A stretch of 42,295 bases of DNA from JAMOAD01 sp023621955 (lineage in GTDB: Bacteria; Acidobacteriota; Aminicenantia; JAMOAD01), in NCBI GenBank assembly GCA_035403085.1, contig DAONEM010000017.1, positions 1-42,295 of the forward strand, given 5' to 3'. The notes beneath the pieces are model-generated. The model ran no database searches and was not told the DNA's origin. It saw only the letters and a program-made list of their open reading frames with translations. Both the position numbers and the translations under genes were made by a program. Each line of letters begins with the position of its first letter. Within the stretch, counting starts at the first letter, position 1. Of the stretch, positions 17,040 to 24,561 are shown one piece after another.

Positions 17040-17333
17040 ATGCTCTGGATACGTCTCTTTTTCCTCTTCTTCGCCGTCTACCTCTTCGTTCTCCTGGTCC
17101 GTGAGATCGGAAAGACGCCTCCGAAAGGGGAGGGGAGCGAGAAGAAGGATCTTCAAGAGAGCCGCAAGGAGATGGTGAGGGATCCTGTCTGCGGTCTCTT
17201 CCTCCCCGAGGAGAAGGCGGTGGTCCTGAAAGCCTCCGGAAAGAACCACTACTTCTGCTCTTCCCAATGTGCGGAGCGGTTTCTCAAGGAAGGAGCGGCT
17301 CCTCAAGGGGAAGATGGACAAACCGGGAAGTGA
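17040..17333 (+). CDS. Membrane-anchored YHS-domain protein
   Basis: A 97-residue protein starting at ATG 17040, 10 bases after the previous stop, with GAAGG upstream. Residues 2-23 form one transmembrane helix (LWIRLFFLFFAVYLFVLLV). A charged linker follows, then a YHS metal-binding domain with VRDPVCGLFLP and YFCSSQCAERF. The cysteines in DPVCG and CSSQC are the expected metal ligands of the family found in heavy-metal ATPases. It may bind a transition metal at the membrane. Its last 20 bases overlap the archease start, so the two are co-translated. The specific partner is unknown. Confidence 0.8.
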   Translation: MLWIRLFFLFFAVYLFVLLVREIGKTPPKGEGSEKKDLQESRKEMVRDPVCGLFLPEEKAVVLKASGKNHYFCSSQCAERFLKEGAAPQGEDGQTGK

Positions 17334-17748
17334 TCCTTCCGGGGGCCAGAGACTCCTCTTCACCACGGCCGACGGGGGGCTGGAGGCGTGGGGGCGAAGC
17401 CGGAAGGCCCTCTTTCGCCAGGCTCTGAGAGCCTTCGCCCGAATCCTGGCTTCCACAGGCCCCGTCGGAACAGAACGGGAGCTTCCCTTCGTCATGGAAG
17501 CCCCCACCGCGGAAGGTCTTCTGGTGAAGATTCTCAACGAGAGCCTCTACCTCTGGGAGACCCGGCAGGGGCTCGTGCTGGACGCCAGGTTCGAGACGTT
17601 GACGGGAGGGAGGGGGCGAGGGGTCTTCTTGCTCTGTTCACCGGAGGGGCGCGCTCCCAGGTATGAAGTCAAGGCGGTCACCTACCATGGGCTGAGGCTG
17701 CGGCATTGTCGAAAGTACTGGAGGGCCCGGGTCATCGTGGACCTCTGA
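17314..17748 (+). CDS. Archease-family protein
   Basis: A 144-residue protein from ATG 17314, chosen because AAGGGGAAG sits just upstream; an earlier GTG-type start would lie deeper inside the YHS gene. The archease hallmarks are present: FTTADGGLEAWG near the N terminus (canonical HTADxGIxAxG, with the histidine replaced by threonine and the aspartate, D20, kept), LLVKILNESLYLWE in the middle, and the nearly invariant VKAVTYHG followed by ARVIVDL at the end. Archease helps the RNA ligase RtcB take up guanylate and metal in tRNA or rRNA repair. No rtcB is in this window, so the partner must be elsewhere or the protein has another client. Confidence 0.85.
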   Translation: MDKPGSDPSGGQRLLFTTADGGLEAWGRSRKALFRQALRAFARILASTGPVGTERELPFVMEAPTAEGLLVKILNESLYLWETRQGLVLDARFETLTGGRGRGVFLLCSPEGRAPRYEVKAVTYHGLRLRHCRKYWRARVIVDL

Positions 17749-17750
17749 AG

Positions 17751-17770
17751 GGAGAGCCCCCTCTCCTCTT
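17751..17770 (+). terminator. Weak hairpin after archease
   Basis: GGAGAG and CTCTCC flank a CCCC loop and are followed by TCTTT. It lies just after the archease stop. The stem is short and the U-tract poor, so it may be only a partial terminator. Confidence 0.3.
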
Positions 17771-17894
17771 TGAAAGGGAAGGGAAAGGTCTCTTTCGACA
17801 CGTGGATCGCTCTTCCCGCTCCTTGAAGCCGCAGAGGACGCGAAGCCTTCGCACGGAGAAGCACCGAATAGGCCTTCAAACCTCTGCGTATGCC

Positions 17895-17923
17895 TTGCTT
17901 TTTCATGGCGCATTGCCTAAAAT
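17895..17923 (+). promoter_or_regulatory. Sigma-70 promoter for the 601-residue protein
   Basis: TTGCTT (17895-17900) and TAAAAT (17918-17923) are separated by 17 bases in a 243-base gap that otherwise shows no gene. About 60 bases of 5' leader would precede the ATG. Confidence 0.6.
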
Positions 17924-17991
17924 AAAGGAACACCTGACATCGATACCGGAAGTCTCTCGGTTTGGTCAGCAACTCTTTCAAGGAGGCAACC

Positions 17992-19797
17992 ATGGTCTTA
18001 TCCGCCCAAGAGAAGAAAGACTTGATCGCTCAGTGGGCTTTTGATGTCCGACCGATCCTCGGACGTTTCCACCTATGGCTTGAGGACGTAGATGTGGCTT
18101 GGGTCCGCGGCGAACAGGTCAAGGAGTTCACCACCGACATCTCCTTCATGGACGGAGGGATGGAGCGGCTTTTCGCTTTCACCGGAGCGGTGACGGCATT
18201 GGGGACTCGTCTCTTCGGTCGATATGGGGCCGGTAAGGGACTCGATAAGGCCGGTCTCAACCAGGCCAAGAAAGAGGCCGACGCGATTTCCGCCTACGCC
18301 ATGAGCGAGAGCCTCTGGTACCTCTCCCGGCAACTTCCCGAGAACCATGCGATCATGGTCTGCGTAGGGGAGGGGCTGATGCCCAAGGGGGGAGAGACCC
18401 CGGAGATGGGCTCTAACCCGCAGCTCGGTTTCGGTCGTGTCTACGCCCGTCCCTCGGTGGCCCGATGGCTGGACCGGAAGGTAATCCGCCTTCTCAACAG
18501 TAAGGATGGTTACGGATGGGAAGAGTTCTACCGTGACATCAAGGCCGCCGGGATTACCGTCTGGGGGGCCGCCATCGACACCCTGGAGAACACGTCCCGC
18601 TTCTCGAAGGGGGCCGAGACGGGGCCGATGACGGTTTTGCACCTATTCGATCAGCCTCTGGCGATCACCCGCCCCTACGAGGGGTACATGGGAAACCTCT
18701 TCCTTCCCCAAGAGGTCTCAGAGAGGGCCGCGGAGGAGTCGATTCTCCTCACCTTCCGCACCCCTCGCAAGGATGTGATGCGGGCCATCCAGTTGACCTA
18801 CCCCGACATCACCCCCGACCACGTTCATGTTTGGACCCTGGGAGGAAAGAGCCGTCAGGTCCGTATCGAGGCTCTTTGGAAGGAGTGGACCGATCTGGGC
18901 GTCCACGTCGTGGAGGATGGTTTCGTCCTTCCTACCGGGATCCCCGCCTTCAACGAGTCCGGCACCTATGCCCCCACCTTCTCCGTGGGAACCTACGAAC
19001 AGGGGGGGGGACGCCATCTCTTCCTCTGTGATGGGTATGCCGCCTCCGCGGAGGCCATTCAGGCCGCCAGTCTCGCCCCGATGCTGGGGCTTTGCGCCTA
19101 CATCTGCCCCTTCACGTCGACCTTCGAGGTTCCCTACTACCGGGAGAGCCTAGTGATGAGGCTGGACCCGAACCGAGAGGATTTTCCCGCCAAGCTTGGT
19201 CGTGTCCTCGGCCGAGAGGTCGACGAGGCCACGGCGGCGCGTTTCCGGGACATGATCGAAGACGCTCGTGGCGCCGGAATCCCCGTTAACAAATCTTCCG
19301 TCGAAGCCGGTGACTTCTTTCCCGAGAAGAAGTGGGATGTCTTGGCCGTCTCCGGGTATATGTGCCCCGACCCCTACTCGGGGGCTCCCGGCGTGGAAGA
19401 GATCGAACCCGGCCGTTACCGGGTCACGGTGCGGTTGGCGAGCTCTCGGGGGGACAAACGGATCACCTTCACCCTGAGGCTCATGGAGACGCTGGAGCAG
19501 AGTTGGCTCGTCTTCAACCCTCTCCTGAGCAGGTTCATGGGTGGGGAGGATTACAAGCTTCGCCCCGTGAAGATCTCCGACTCCGGGAGAATCCGTAACG
19601 AACTGCAGACCCTCTGCTCGGAGGCGTTGGAATTCCCGCAACAGGATCATATCCGTGTCCACTTCGACCGGATCCCTCCCGAGGTGATCCCTCCGGCCTC
19701 CCAGGTGAAGCTGCTCGAGATTCTCCGTTGGTACAAGCAGCACCATCCCCTCTGGTTCTCCTGGTTGGATATCGATATCCCCCAGGAGAAGAGGTAA
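17992..19797 (+). CDS. Unrecognised 601-residue cytosolic protein, probably well expressed
   Basis: The start is ATG 17992, with a consensus AAGGAGG five bases upstream; GTG 17962 lies further up and has no such site. The product has no signal peptide and no membrane span. I do not recognise the family. The chain is mixed alpha/beta and carries several conserved-looking glycine and acid clusters: VCVGEGLMPKGGETPEMG, YARPSVARWLDRK, HLFDQPLAITRPYEG, HVHVWTLGGKSRQVR, FLCDGYAASAEAIQAASLAP and SGYMCPDPYSG. Spacing of GGGRHLFLCDGYAAS and the following SLAPMLGLCAY suggests a nucleotide or phosphate pocket, but that is only an impression. It stands alone between its own promoter and a very strong hairpin, so it is a single-gene unit. 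The consensus signals suggest high, housekeeping-type expression. It could be an enzyme of central metabolism not yet assigned. Confidence 0.8.
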   Translation: MVLSAQEKKDLIAQWAFDVRPILGRFHLWLEDVDVAWVRGEQVKEFTTDISFMDGGMERLFAFTGAVTALGTRLFGRYGAGKGLDKAGLNQAKKEADAISAYAMSESLWYLSRQLPENHAIMVCVGEGLMPKGGETPEMGSNPQLGFGRVYARPSVARWLDRKVIRLLNSKDGYGWEEFYRDIKAAGITVWGAAIDTLENTSRFSKGAETGPMTVLHLFDQPLAITRPYEGYMGNLFLPQEVSERAAEESILLTFRTPRKDVMRAIQLTYPDITPDHVHVWTLGGKSRQVRIEALWKEWTDLGVHVVEDGFVLPTGIPAFNESGTYAPTFSVGTYEQGGGRHLFLCDGYAASAEAIQAASLAPMLGLCAYICPFTSTFEVPYYRESLVMRLDPNREDFPAKLGRVLGREVDEATAARFRDMIEDARGAGIPVNKSSVEAGDFFPEKKWDVLAVSGYMCPDPYSGAPGVEEIEPGRYRVTVRLASSRGDKRITFTLRLMETLEQSWLVFNPLLSRFMGGEDYKLRPVKISDSGRIRNELQTLCSEALEFPQQDHIRVHFDRIPPEVIPPASQVKLLEILRWYKQHHPLWFSWLDIDIPQEKR

Positions 19798-19806
19798 CCC
19801 GCCTCT

Positions 19807-19847
19807 GGCGGCGCCGTCCCTCGGTCTTACCGACGGACGGCGCCGCC
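19807..19847 (+). terminator. Very strong hairpin after the 601-residue gene
   Basis: A 13-base perfect inverted repeat (GGCGGCGCCGTCC / GGACGGCGCCGCC) extends inward through one mismatch by five further pairs (TCGGT / ACCGA) to a 3-base loop. It starts 10 bases after the stop. There is no U-tract, so it may be a factor-dependent terminator, an mRNA stabiliser, or a barrier to the converging gene. Confidence 0.65.
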
Positions 19848-19971
19848 GCATGAAGCCTTCGCGTCCTTCGGTAAAAGGGGTGTCTTTCTTCCAACCCCAG
19901 CTCTGAGGGGGATGAGCCCACGCCTTCAAGGTGTGAAACGAGATGAACCCTCCAGGGGCGTTTCTAAGCCC

Positions 19972-22122
19972 TCAATCCACGTAACCGAGGCTCTTGAGGC
20001 GCTCCCGTTTCTCTTCCGAGAGGCTTGCCGGTGATTTCGTCTGGCGTAAGCTCTGGGTCAGCGGCTTAAGGTAGGAGAGACCCTCCTTGATCTTCTCGTC
20101 CTTGTAGGAGAAGGTGTTCTTCCTCTCCCCCGGGTCGCGGACAAAGTCATAGCTTTCGAAGCGGGGCTCGTTGTTCGGGTAGTCCCGAAAGGTCCCCCGT
20201 TCACTCTTCAGGTTGGCGATCACCTTGACGCCGTTGTTGATGACTCCGACCCGGAGGGGGAAGGGGAGGGCGGAGTATTCGATGGCCGTGGAGAAGAGGG
20301 GAGGGCGACCCTTCTCACGCTTCCAGGTTTCATGGGGAGTAACATGGGCCAAACGGCTTACCAGGAGGGGGACCGAGCGGAGGGAGATAGGATCTTCCTC
20401 CCACCCCTGTTTCAGGCCGGGGCTGTGGACGATGAGAGGAATGTGGGTCTCTTCGTTGTAGAGGGAGTACCCGTGCTCCCAAGCGCCGTGCTCGTAGAAC
20501 TGCTCCCCGTGGTCGGAGAGGATAACCAGCTCCGTGTTCTCGTACTCTCCACTCCGCTTCAGGTAGCTTACCAAGGGGGCGAGAAGCTCTTGGTCCAGAG
20601 CCAAAATCTCCTCTTCGTAGAGGAGAAGGGCCTTGCGGCGAGTCTCTTCGGGAAGAGGGGAGTAGGTTCCCGCTATGCCGCCCCGGGCGGCGTTGATGTC
20701 CATCTCTCCCGTGGCCCCGAGAACCTGGAACTGGGTCGCCGGAGTATAGGGGGAGTGGGCGTGGTAGGTGTGGAAGAAGAGGAAGAGATCCTTCCCCTTG
20801 TGAACGTTCAAGGCGTTCTTGATCCGTTCGAAGAGATAGGCTCCCGCGTGCCGGTCGAAGATATCGAGGTTGTTGTCCCTGTAGTAGGTGAAGCCTCGGG
20901 CGAACCCGTTGTTGGCGGCGACCAGGTTCCCCCCGGTGACGGCGGAGGTGTAAAACCCCTCCTGTTGCATCTGTTCGGCCAGAGAGCGGACCTTCTCTTC
21001 CCAGGAGTAGACGCCGAAGAGCATGGCGCCGTGGGCGGGGGTTGTCCAGGGGTGGGGCGTGAAGGCGTTACGGTAGATTCGCGCCTCCTTGGGGGCCCAC
21101 TCGTCCAAGAAGGGGGTCGTCTTCCGTTTGTTGCCGTAGAGGGAGAGGCTCGAAGCCCGGACCGTGTCCAGGGAGAGGAGGATCACTAGGCGTCTCTTCT
21201 CCTGGGGATGGAAGAGGTAGGGAGGGGTGATGAAGGCGAGGTCGCCGAAGGAGTCCCTTCCCGGAGACGCTTGAACCGTGATCTCTTCTGCGTCTTTTGG
21301 AAGGTCGCCTTCGAGAAGTTCGACACTATTGCGGACTCTCTTGGAGAAGAGGTCTCTCCAGACTCCTTTCTGGCGTGTACGAACCGTGAAGATGGCGCCG
21401 TCCCCTATGGAGAAGAGGGTACGGCGGGAGTCCAAAGAAGGGACGCATCCGACGTAGAGAGAGAGCCTCCGCGCCTTTCCGCTCTTTCCGAGGGGAAGGG
21501 AGAGCCTCTCCGGCGTGAAGAGCGGGTGAACCTGGAAGGTGGAGTTGTCGATGCTCAGGTAGGAGGCCTGGAGGAAGTCCGAATGCTCCCTCTTCCACTC
21601 CTCTTCCGTGAGAGAGGAGGCCAGAGAGATCTCTCCCTCCTCGGGGACCGTGAATTCACTGCAGACCCGGTGGATGAGGGTCGTTAGGGGGGAGCGGGAG
21701 GTACGCAAGAGAAGGGTGACGAGGTGGGGCCGGTTCCCGAAGGAGAGGGTCTCCCCCTTCTTGACCCTCTTGAAGGGAGAGGAGCCGGGGAGACTCTCTT
21801 TCCAATAAGGGAGGTTGGTGAGAGAGGCCTTGAGGACGACCTTGTTCGGAGTTGGGAGGAGAAAAGAGGGCTCCTTGACGGAGACCGTGAGGCCGTTGAT
21901 CGTCAGAGGGACCGAGAGGGGAGGGATCAGAATGGGCTCTGAGAGGATCCCTTCGAAGGGGAGGGGAAGTTCCCGCCTCTCCCGGGAGGGGTAGAGGATC
22001 TTGCCGTTTTTCGCCGGGAGGAGGTACTCTCCCGAGGCGGAGCGGGGACCGATAGGAAAGATGAGAAAAAAGAGAACCCCAGCCGCTACGAGGACGATCA
22101 GGGAGAGGAAACACTTTTTCAT
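19972..22122 (-). CDS. Membrane-anchored sulfatase-fold phosphotransferase/phosphatase with threonine nucleophile
   Basis: The 716-residue product starts at ATG 22122 with GGAGG upstream; the frame continues further but crosses the promoter. Residues 5-26 form a signal anchor (LSLIVLVAAGVLFFLIFPI), so the rest faces the periplasm. Residues about 60-300 are beta-rich and unlike known domains. From about 305 on comes the alkaline-phosphatase/sulfatase fold: LLSLDTVRASSLSLYG (first metal aspartate), TPHPWTTPAHGAMLFG (nucleophile loop), and LSDHGEQFYEHGAWEHG (metal ligands). The sulfatase motif CxPSR reads T360-T-P-A-H, so no formylglycine can form and threonine takes the place of cysteine. That is the pattern of phosphotransferases and phosphodiesterases of the fold. 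It may add or remove a phospho-alditol or phosphoethanolamine group on surface glycan. The substrate is inferred only. Confidence 0.75.
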   Translation of the reverse strand: MKKCFLSLIVLVAAGVLFFLIFPIGPRSASGEYLLPAKNGKILYPSRERRELPLPFEGILSEPILIPPLSVPLTINGLTVSVKEPSFLLPTPNKVVLKASLTNLPYWKESLPGSSPFKRVKKGETLSFGNRPHLVTLLLRTSRSPLTTLIHRVCSEFTVPEEGEISLASSLTEEEWKREHSDFLQASYLSIDNSTFQVHPLFTPERLSLPLGKSGKARRLSLYVGCVPSLDSRRTLFSIGDGAIFTVRTRQKGVWRDLFSKRVRNSVELLEGDLPKDAEEITVQASPGRDSFGDLAFITPPYLFHPQEKRRLVILLSLDTVRASSLSLYGNKRKTTPFLDEWAPKEARIYRNAFTPHPWTTPAHGAMLFGVYSWEEKVRSLAEQMQQEGFYTSAVTGGNLVAANNGFARGFTYYRDNNLDIFDRHAGAYLFERIKNALNVHKGKDLFLFFHTYHAHSPYTPATQFQVLGATGEMDINAARGGIAGTYSPLPEETRRKALLLYEEEILALDQELLAPLVSYLKRSGEYENTELVILSDHGEQFYEHGAWEHGYSLYNEETHIPLIVHSPGLKQGWEEDPISLRSVPLLVSRLAHVTPHETWKREKGRPPLFSTAIEYSALPFPLRVGVINNGVKVIANLKSERGTFRDYPNNEPRFESYDFVRDPGERKNTFSYKDEKIKEGLSYLKPLTQSLRQTKSPASLSEEKRERLKSLGYVD

Positions 22123-22140
22123 GGAGGCCTCCGGAGGCTT

Positions 22141-22149
22141 ATTATACCA
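22141..22149 (-). promoter_or_regulatory. Extended -10 promoter of the sulfatase-fold gene
   Basis: Reads TGGTATAAT on the - strand, a perfect extended -10 (TGnTATAAT), 18 bases before the ATG. No good -35 is seen, as is usual with this type. The next divergent promoter lies only about 20 bases away, so the two could compete. Confidence 0.55.
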
Positions 22150-22169
22150 TAAGCCCGCCCCTGACTCGG

Positions 22170-22198
22170 TTGCCTTCCCCCGAGGGCTCCGGTAGAAT
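22170..22198 (+). promoter_or_regulatory. Sigma-70 promoter of mtnA
   Basis: TTGCCT (22170-22175), 17-base spacer, TAGAAT (22193-22198). The mtnA ATG follows 29 bases later behind AAGGAGGA. Confidence 0.5.
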
Positions 22199-22227
22199 AG
22201 GAAGGAGAATCGCTCAAGGAGGATCGT

Positions 22228-23259
22228 ATGCTTCCTACAGTTGCTTGGAAAGATGGTTCCGTTGTGATGATAGATCAGAGGAGGCTCCCCGGAGAAGAGG
22301 TCTACCTGACCCTCCAAGGAGTCGAAGAGGTGGCCCAGGCCATCGAGAAGATGGCGGTTCGAGGGGCTCCGGCCATCGGAATCACCGCCGCCTACGGCGC
22401 CGCTCTGGGGTACAGACTCCTGGGACGTGACGATCCAGAGGCTTGGCAAGAGACTCTCAGGAGGCTTGCGGCCACGAGACCTACGGCGAAGAACCTCTTC
22501 TGGGCGCTCGACCGAATGGAGCGTTTCTACAGACAACTGGGAGGCGCTCCCTACTCGGAGAAGCTCACGGCCCTTGTCCGTGAAGCCGTGGCCATCGACG
22601 AGGAAGACGTGGAGATGAACAGGAGGATGGGGCGTTACGGAGCCTCCCTCTTTCAGGATGGGGATGGAATCCTGACCCATTGCAATGCCGGAGCCCTGGC
22701 CACAGGGGGGTATGGAACGGCCCTAGGGGTTATCCGGGCCGCCCTGGAGGCGGGCAAGAGGGTCCATGTCTTTGCCGACGAGACAAGGCCCCTCCTACAG
22801 GGGGCGCGGCTGACCTGTTGGGAACTTCTGCGGGATGGGATCGACACGACCCTCATCACCGACAACATGGCGGCCTTCCTGATGCAGAAGGGGCGCGTCC
22901 AGAGAGTCGTCGTAGGAGCCGACAGGATCACCTCTCTCGGCTATGTGGCCAACAAGATCGGAACCTACGGGGTCGCGGTTCTCGCCAAGGAACACGGTGT
23001 CCCCTTCTACGTGGCGGCTCCCTTCTCCACCTTCGACCTCTCCTTGAGGGAGGGGGAGGAGATTCCCATCGAGGAGAGAAGGGGGGCTGAGCTCCTCTCC
23101 CTTCAGGGTGTGACCACGGCCCCCGCGGGGGTCAAGACCTGGAACCCCGCCTTTGACGTCACTCCCCCCGATCTGATCTCGGCCCTGATCACAGAAAGGG
23201 GCATCCTGTTTCCCCCTTATCACCTCTCCATCGCCGAGGCCGCCGCCCGAAAAGGGTGA
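22228..23259 (+). CDS. mtnA: S-methyl-5-thioribose-1-phosphate isomerase
   Basis: The 343-residue product is the usual length for MtnA and starts at ATG 22228 behind CAAGGAGGATCGT. It isomerises 5-methylthioribose-1-P to 5-methylthioribulose-1-P in the methionine salvage pathway, in the cytosol. Family signatures are present: VRGAPAIGITAAYG near residue 45, the catalytic cysteine C152 in THCNAGALATGG, and the catalytic aspartate D232 in VVGADRITSLG. APFSTFD and EIPIEERRG close the active site. Related ribose-1,5-bisphosphate isomerases and eIF2B subunits share the fold, but these motifs and length fit MtnA. No other salvage gene (mtnK, mtnB, mtnC) is adjacent. The next gene, a cystathionine-beta-synthase-like enzyme, keeps the sulfur-metabolism theme but has its own promoter. 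Confidence 0.92.
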   Translation: MLPTVAWKDGSVVMIDQRRLPGEEVYLTLQGVEEVAQAIEKMAVRGAPAIGITAAYGAALGYRLLGRDDPEAWQETLRRLAATRPTAKNLFWALDRMERFYRQLGGAPYSEKLTALVREAVAIDEEDVEMNRRMGRYGASLFQDGDGILTHCNAGALATGGYGTALGVIRAALEAGKRVHVFADETRPLLQGARLTCWELLRDGIDTTLITDNMAAFLMQKGRVQRVVVGADRITSLGYVANKIGTYGVAVLAKEHGVPFYVAAPFSTFDLSLREGEEIPIEERRGAELLSLQGVTTAPAGVKTWNPAFDVTPPDLISALITERGILFPPYHLSIAEAAARKG

Positions 23260-23261
23260 TC

Positions 23262-23290
23262 TTTACACCTTTTCCAGGAAGGGGTACAAT
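23262..23290 (+). promoter_or_regulatory. Sigma-70 promoter of the CBS-like gene
   Basis: TTTACA (23262-23267), exactly 17 bases, TACAAT (23285-23290). It begins three bases after the mtnA stop, and the ATG follows 20 bases later behind GAGGAGG. Confidence 0.7.
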
Positions 23291-23310
23291 TACCCGAAAG
23301 AGGAGGCACC

Positions 23311-24297
23311 ATGTCAGGCAGAGGTTGTTTTGAATCCCCTTTGGAGGCCGTAGGGAACACGCCGCTGGTGAGGTTGAACCTGGTGACCCAGGGCGTGAGT
23401 AGCGCTATCTACGCGAAGCTTGAGTTTCTCAACCCTATGGGGAGTGTCAAGGACAGGATCGCCCGCTACATGATCGAGAAGGCAGAGAGAGAGGGGCGCA
23501 TTCAAAACGGCCAGGTCATCGTGGAGAACTCCTCGGGAAACACGGCGCTGGGCCTCGCCTTTGTAGCCCATCAAAAAGGGTACCGCCTCAAGGTGGTCGT
23601 GCGCGACAGGATCAGCAAAGAGAAGCTCGACGCCCTCAAGGCCGTGGGGGCGGAGATTCACATGGTGGACAGCTCCCTTCCTCCGGAGCACCCGGAGAGC
23701 TACAACCAGATCACCCCCAAGGTCGCCCGGGAGACGCCGGACAGCTTTTTTCCGGACCAGCACAACAACCGGGAGAACAACGAGGCCCACTACTGCACGA
23801 CGGGGCCGGAGATCTGGGAGCAGATGGAGGGGAGAATCGACTACTTCATCACCGGGATGGGGACAGGCGGAACCCTCTGCGGCACCGCGAAGTTTCTCAA
23901 GGAGAAGGACCCCTCTATCCGTGTGATCGCCGTTGATCCGGTTGGGTCGGTCTTCTATGATCACTTCATGGGAAAGAAGGAGTGTGCTTCAGCGCCCTAT
24001 CTTCTGGAGGGGCTCGGAGATGAATTTCTCATCGGTTGCGTCGACTTTTCAGTGATCGACGAGATCTACAAGGTTACCGACCGGGAGGCCTTCAGAGTCG
24101 CCCGGGATGTGGCCTTGAAAGAGGGGCTTCTGGTGGGTGGTTCGAGCGGCGCCTCCCTTTGGGGGGCCCTGAAACTCGCCCGCTCCCTGGAGAGGCCGGC
24201 CCGGATCGTGACGATCCTTCCTGACAATGGGATCCGCTATATGAGCACTCTCTTCAACGACCAGTGGCTCCAGGGGAAAGGCCTCTTTCCTCTCTGA
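23311..24297 (+). CDS. PLP-dependent cystathionine beta-synthase / cysteine synthase family enzyme
   Basis: A 328-residue catalytic-core protein without the haem segment or the C-terminal regulatory CBS pair of long eukaryotic forms. PLP lysine is K47 in NPMGSVKDR. The asparagine loop reads NSSGNTALGLA (N73-A79), where most family members have TSGNTG. GMGTGGTLCGTAKFLKE binds the PLP phosphate, VGGSSGASLWGA lies near the cofactor ring, and ILPDNGIRYMSTLFNDQWL closes the domain. The QHNNRENNEAHYCTTGPEIW stretch is more like cystathionine beta-synthase than O-acetylserine sulfhydrylase. It probably joins serine (or an activated serine) with homocysteine or sulfide. The exact nucleophile is uncertain, and the altered loop could mean a different substrate. 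Confidence 0.85.
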   Translation: MSGRGCFESPLEAVGNTPLVRLNLVTQGVSSAIYAKLEFLNPMGSVKDRIARYMIEKAEREGRIQNGQVIVENSSGNTALGLAFVAHQKGYRLKVVVRDRISKEKLDALKAVGAEIHMVDSSLPPEHPESYNQITPKVARETPDSFFPDQHNNRENNEAHYCTTGPEIWEQMEGRIDYFITGMGTGGTLCGTAKFLKEKDPSIRVIAVDPVGSVFYDHFMGKKECASAPYLLEGLGDEFLIGCVDFSVIDEIYKVTDREAFRVARDVALKEGLLVGGSSGASLWGALKLARSLERPARIVTILPDNGIRYMSTLFNDQWLQGKGLFPL

Positions 24298-24312
24298 TCC
24301 TCGAAACTCAAG

Positions 24313-24353
24313 ACAAAGGAGAACACTCTTCACGCCTCTTTCCCCTCCTTTGT
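24313..24353 (+). terminator. Possible hairpin after the CBS-like gene
   Basis: ACAAAGGAG and CTCCTTTGT form a 9-base perfect inverted repeat around a 23-base loop, just past the stop. The loop is long and there is no U-tract, so its function is doubtful. Confidence 0.3.
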
Positions 24354-24372
24354 GAAACCCTCGACTCCTCTC

Positions 24373-24401
24373 TTTCCTTTTCTCCGGCTCCGTGGTATAG
24401 A
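24373..24401 (+). promoter_or_regulatory. Possible extended -10 promoter for the small-ORF/membrane-protein pair
   Basis: TTTCCT (24373-24378), 17 bases, TATAGA (24396-24401), with TGG directly before the -10. It lies 31 bases upstream of the small ORF start. Confidence 0.4.
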
Positions 24402-24432
24402 GAGAAAGGAGTCTTCTGAAGCCGAGGAGGAG

Positions 24433-24561
24433 ATGGCGAAGGTCTCTGTTTTGACATTCACGCAAGAGGATCGGAGCGAGCGAACCCACCGCCTCGGCAG
24501 GGAGGCGTCTCCCGGAGTCTTCGTTGTCACGCCGAAACGGGGCAACGAGGTGGGGGTATGA
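24433..24561 (+). CDS. Small 42-codon ORF coupled to the membrane protein gene
   Basis: ATG 24433 follows an excellent ribosome site (CCGAGGAGGAG), and the TGA overlaps the next ATG as ATGA. The peptide is charged, soluble and basic (MAKVSVLTFTQEDRSE at the start). No family is recognised. The strong translation signal and the coupled stop make it more likely real than chance, either as a small protein or as a translated leader for the gene that follows. Confidence 0.45.
   Translation: MAKVSVLTFTQEDRSERTHRLGREASPGVFVVTPKRGNEVGV

Noticed and set aside
19972..22122. Formylglycine-dependent sulfatase
   Set aside because: The cysteine or serine of the CxPSR motif is threonine (TTPAH), so no formylglycine can form.
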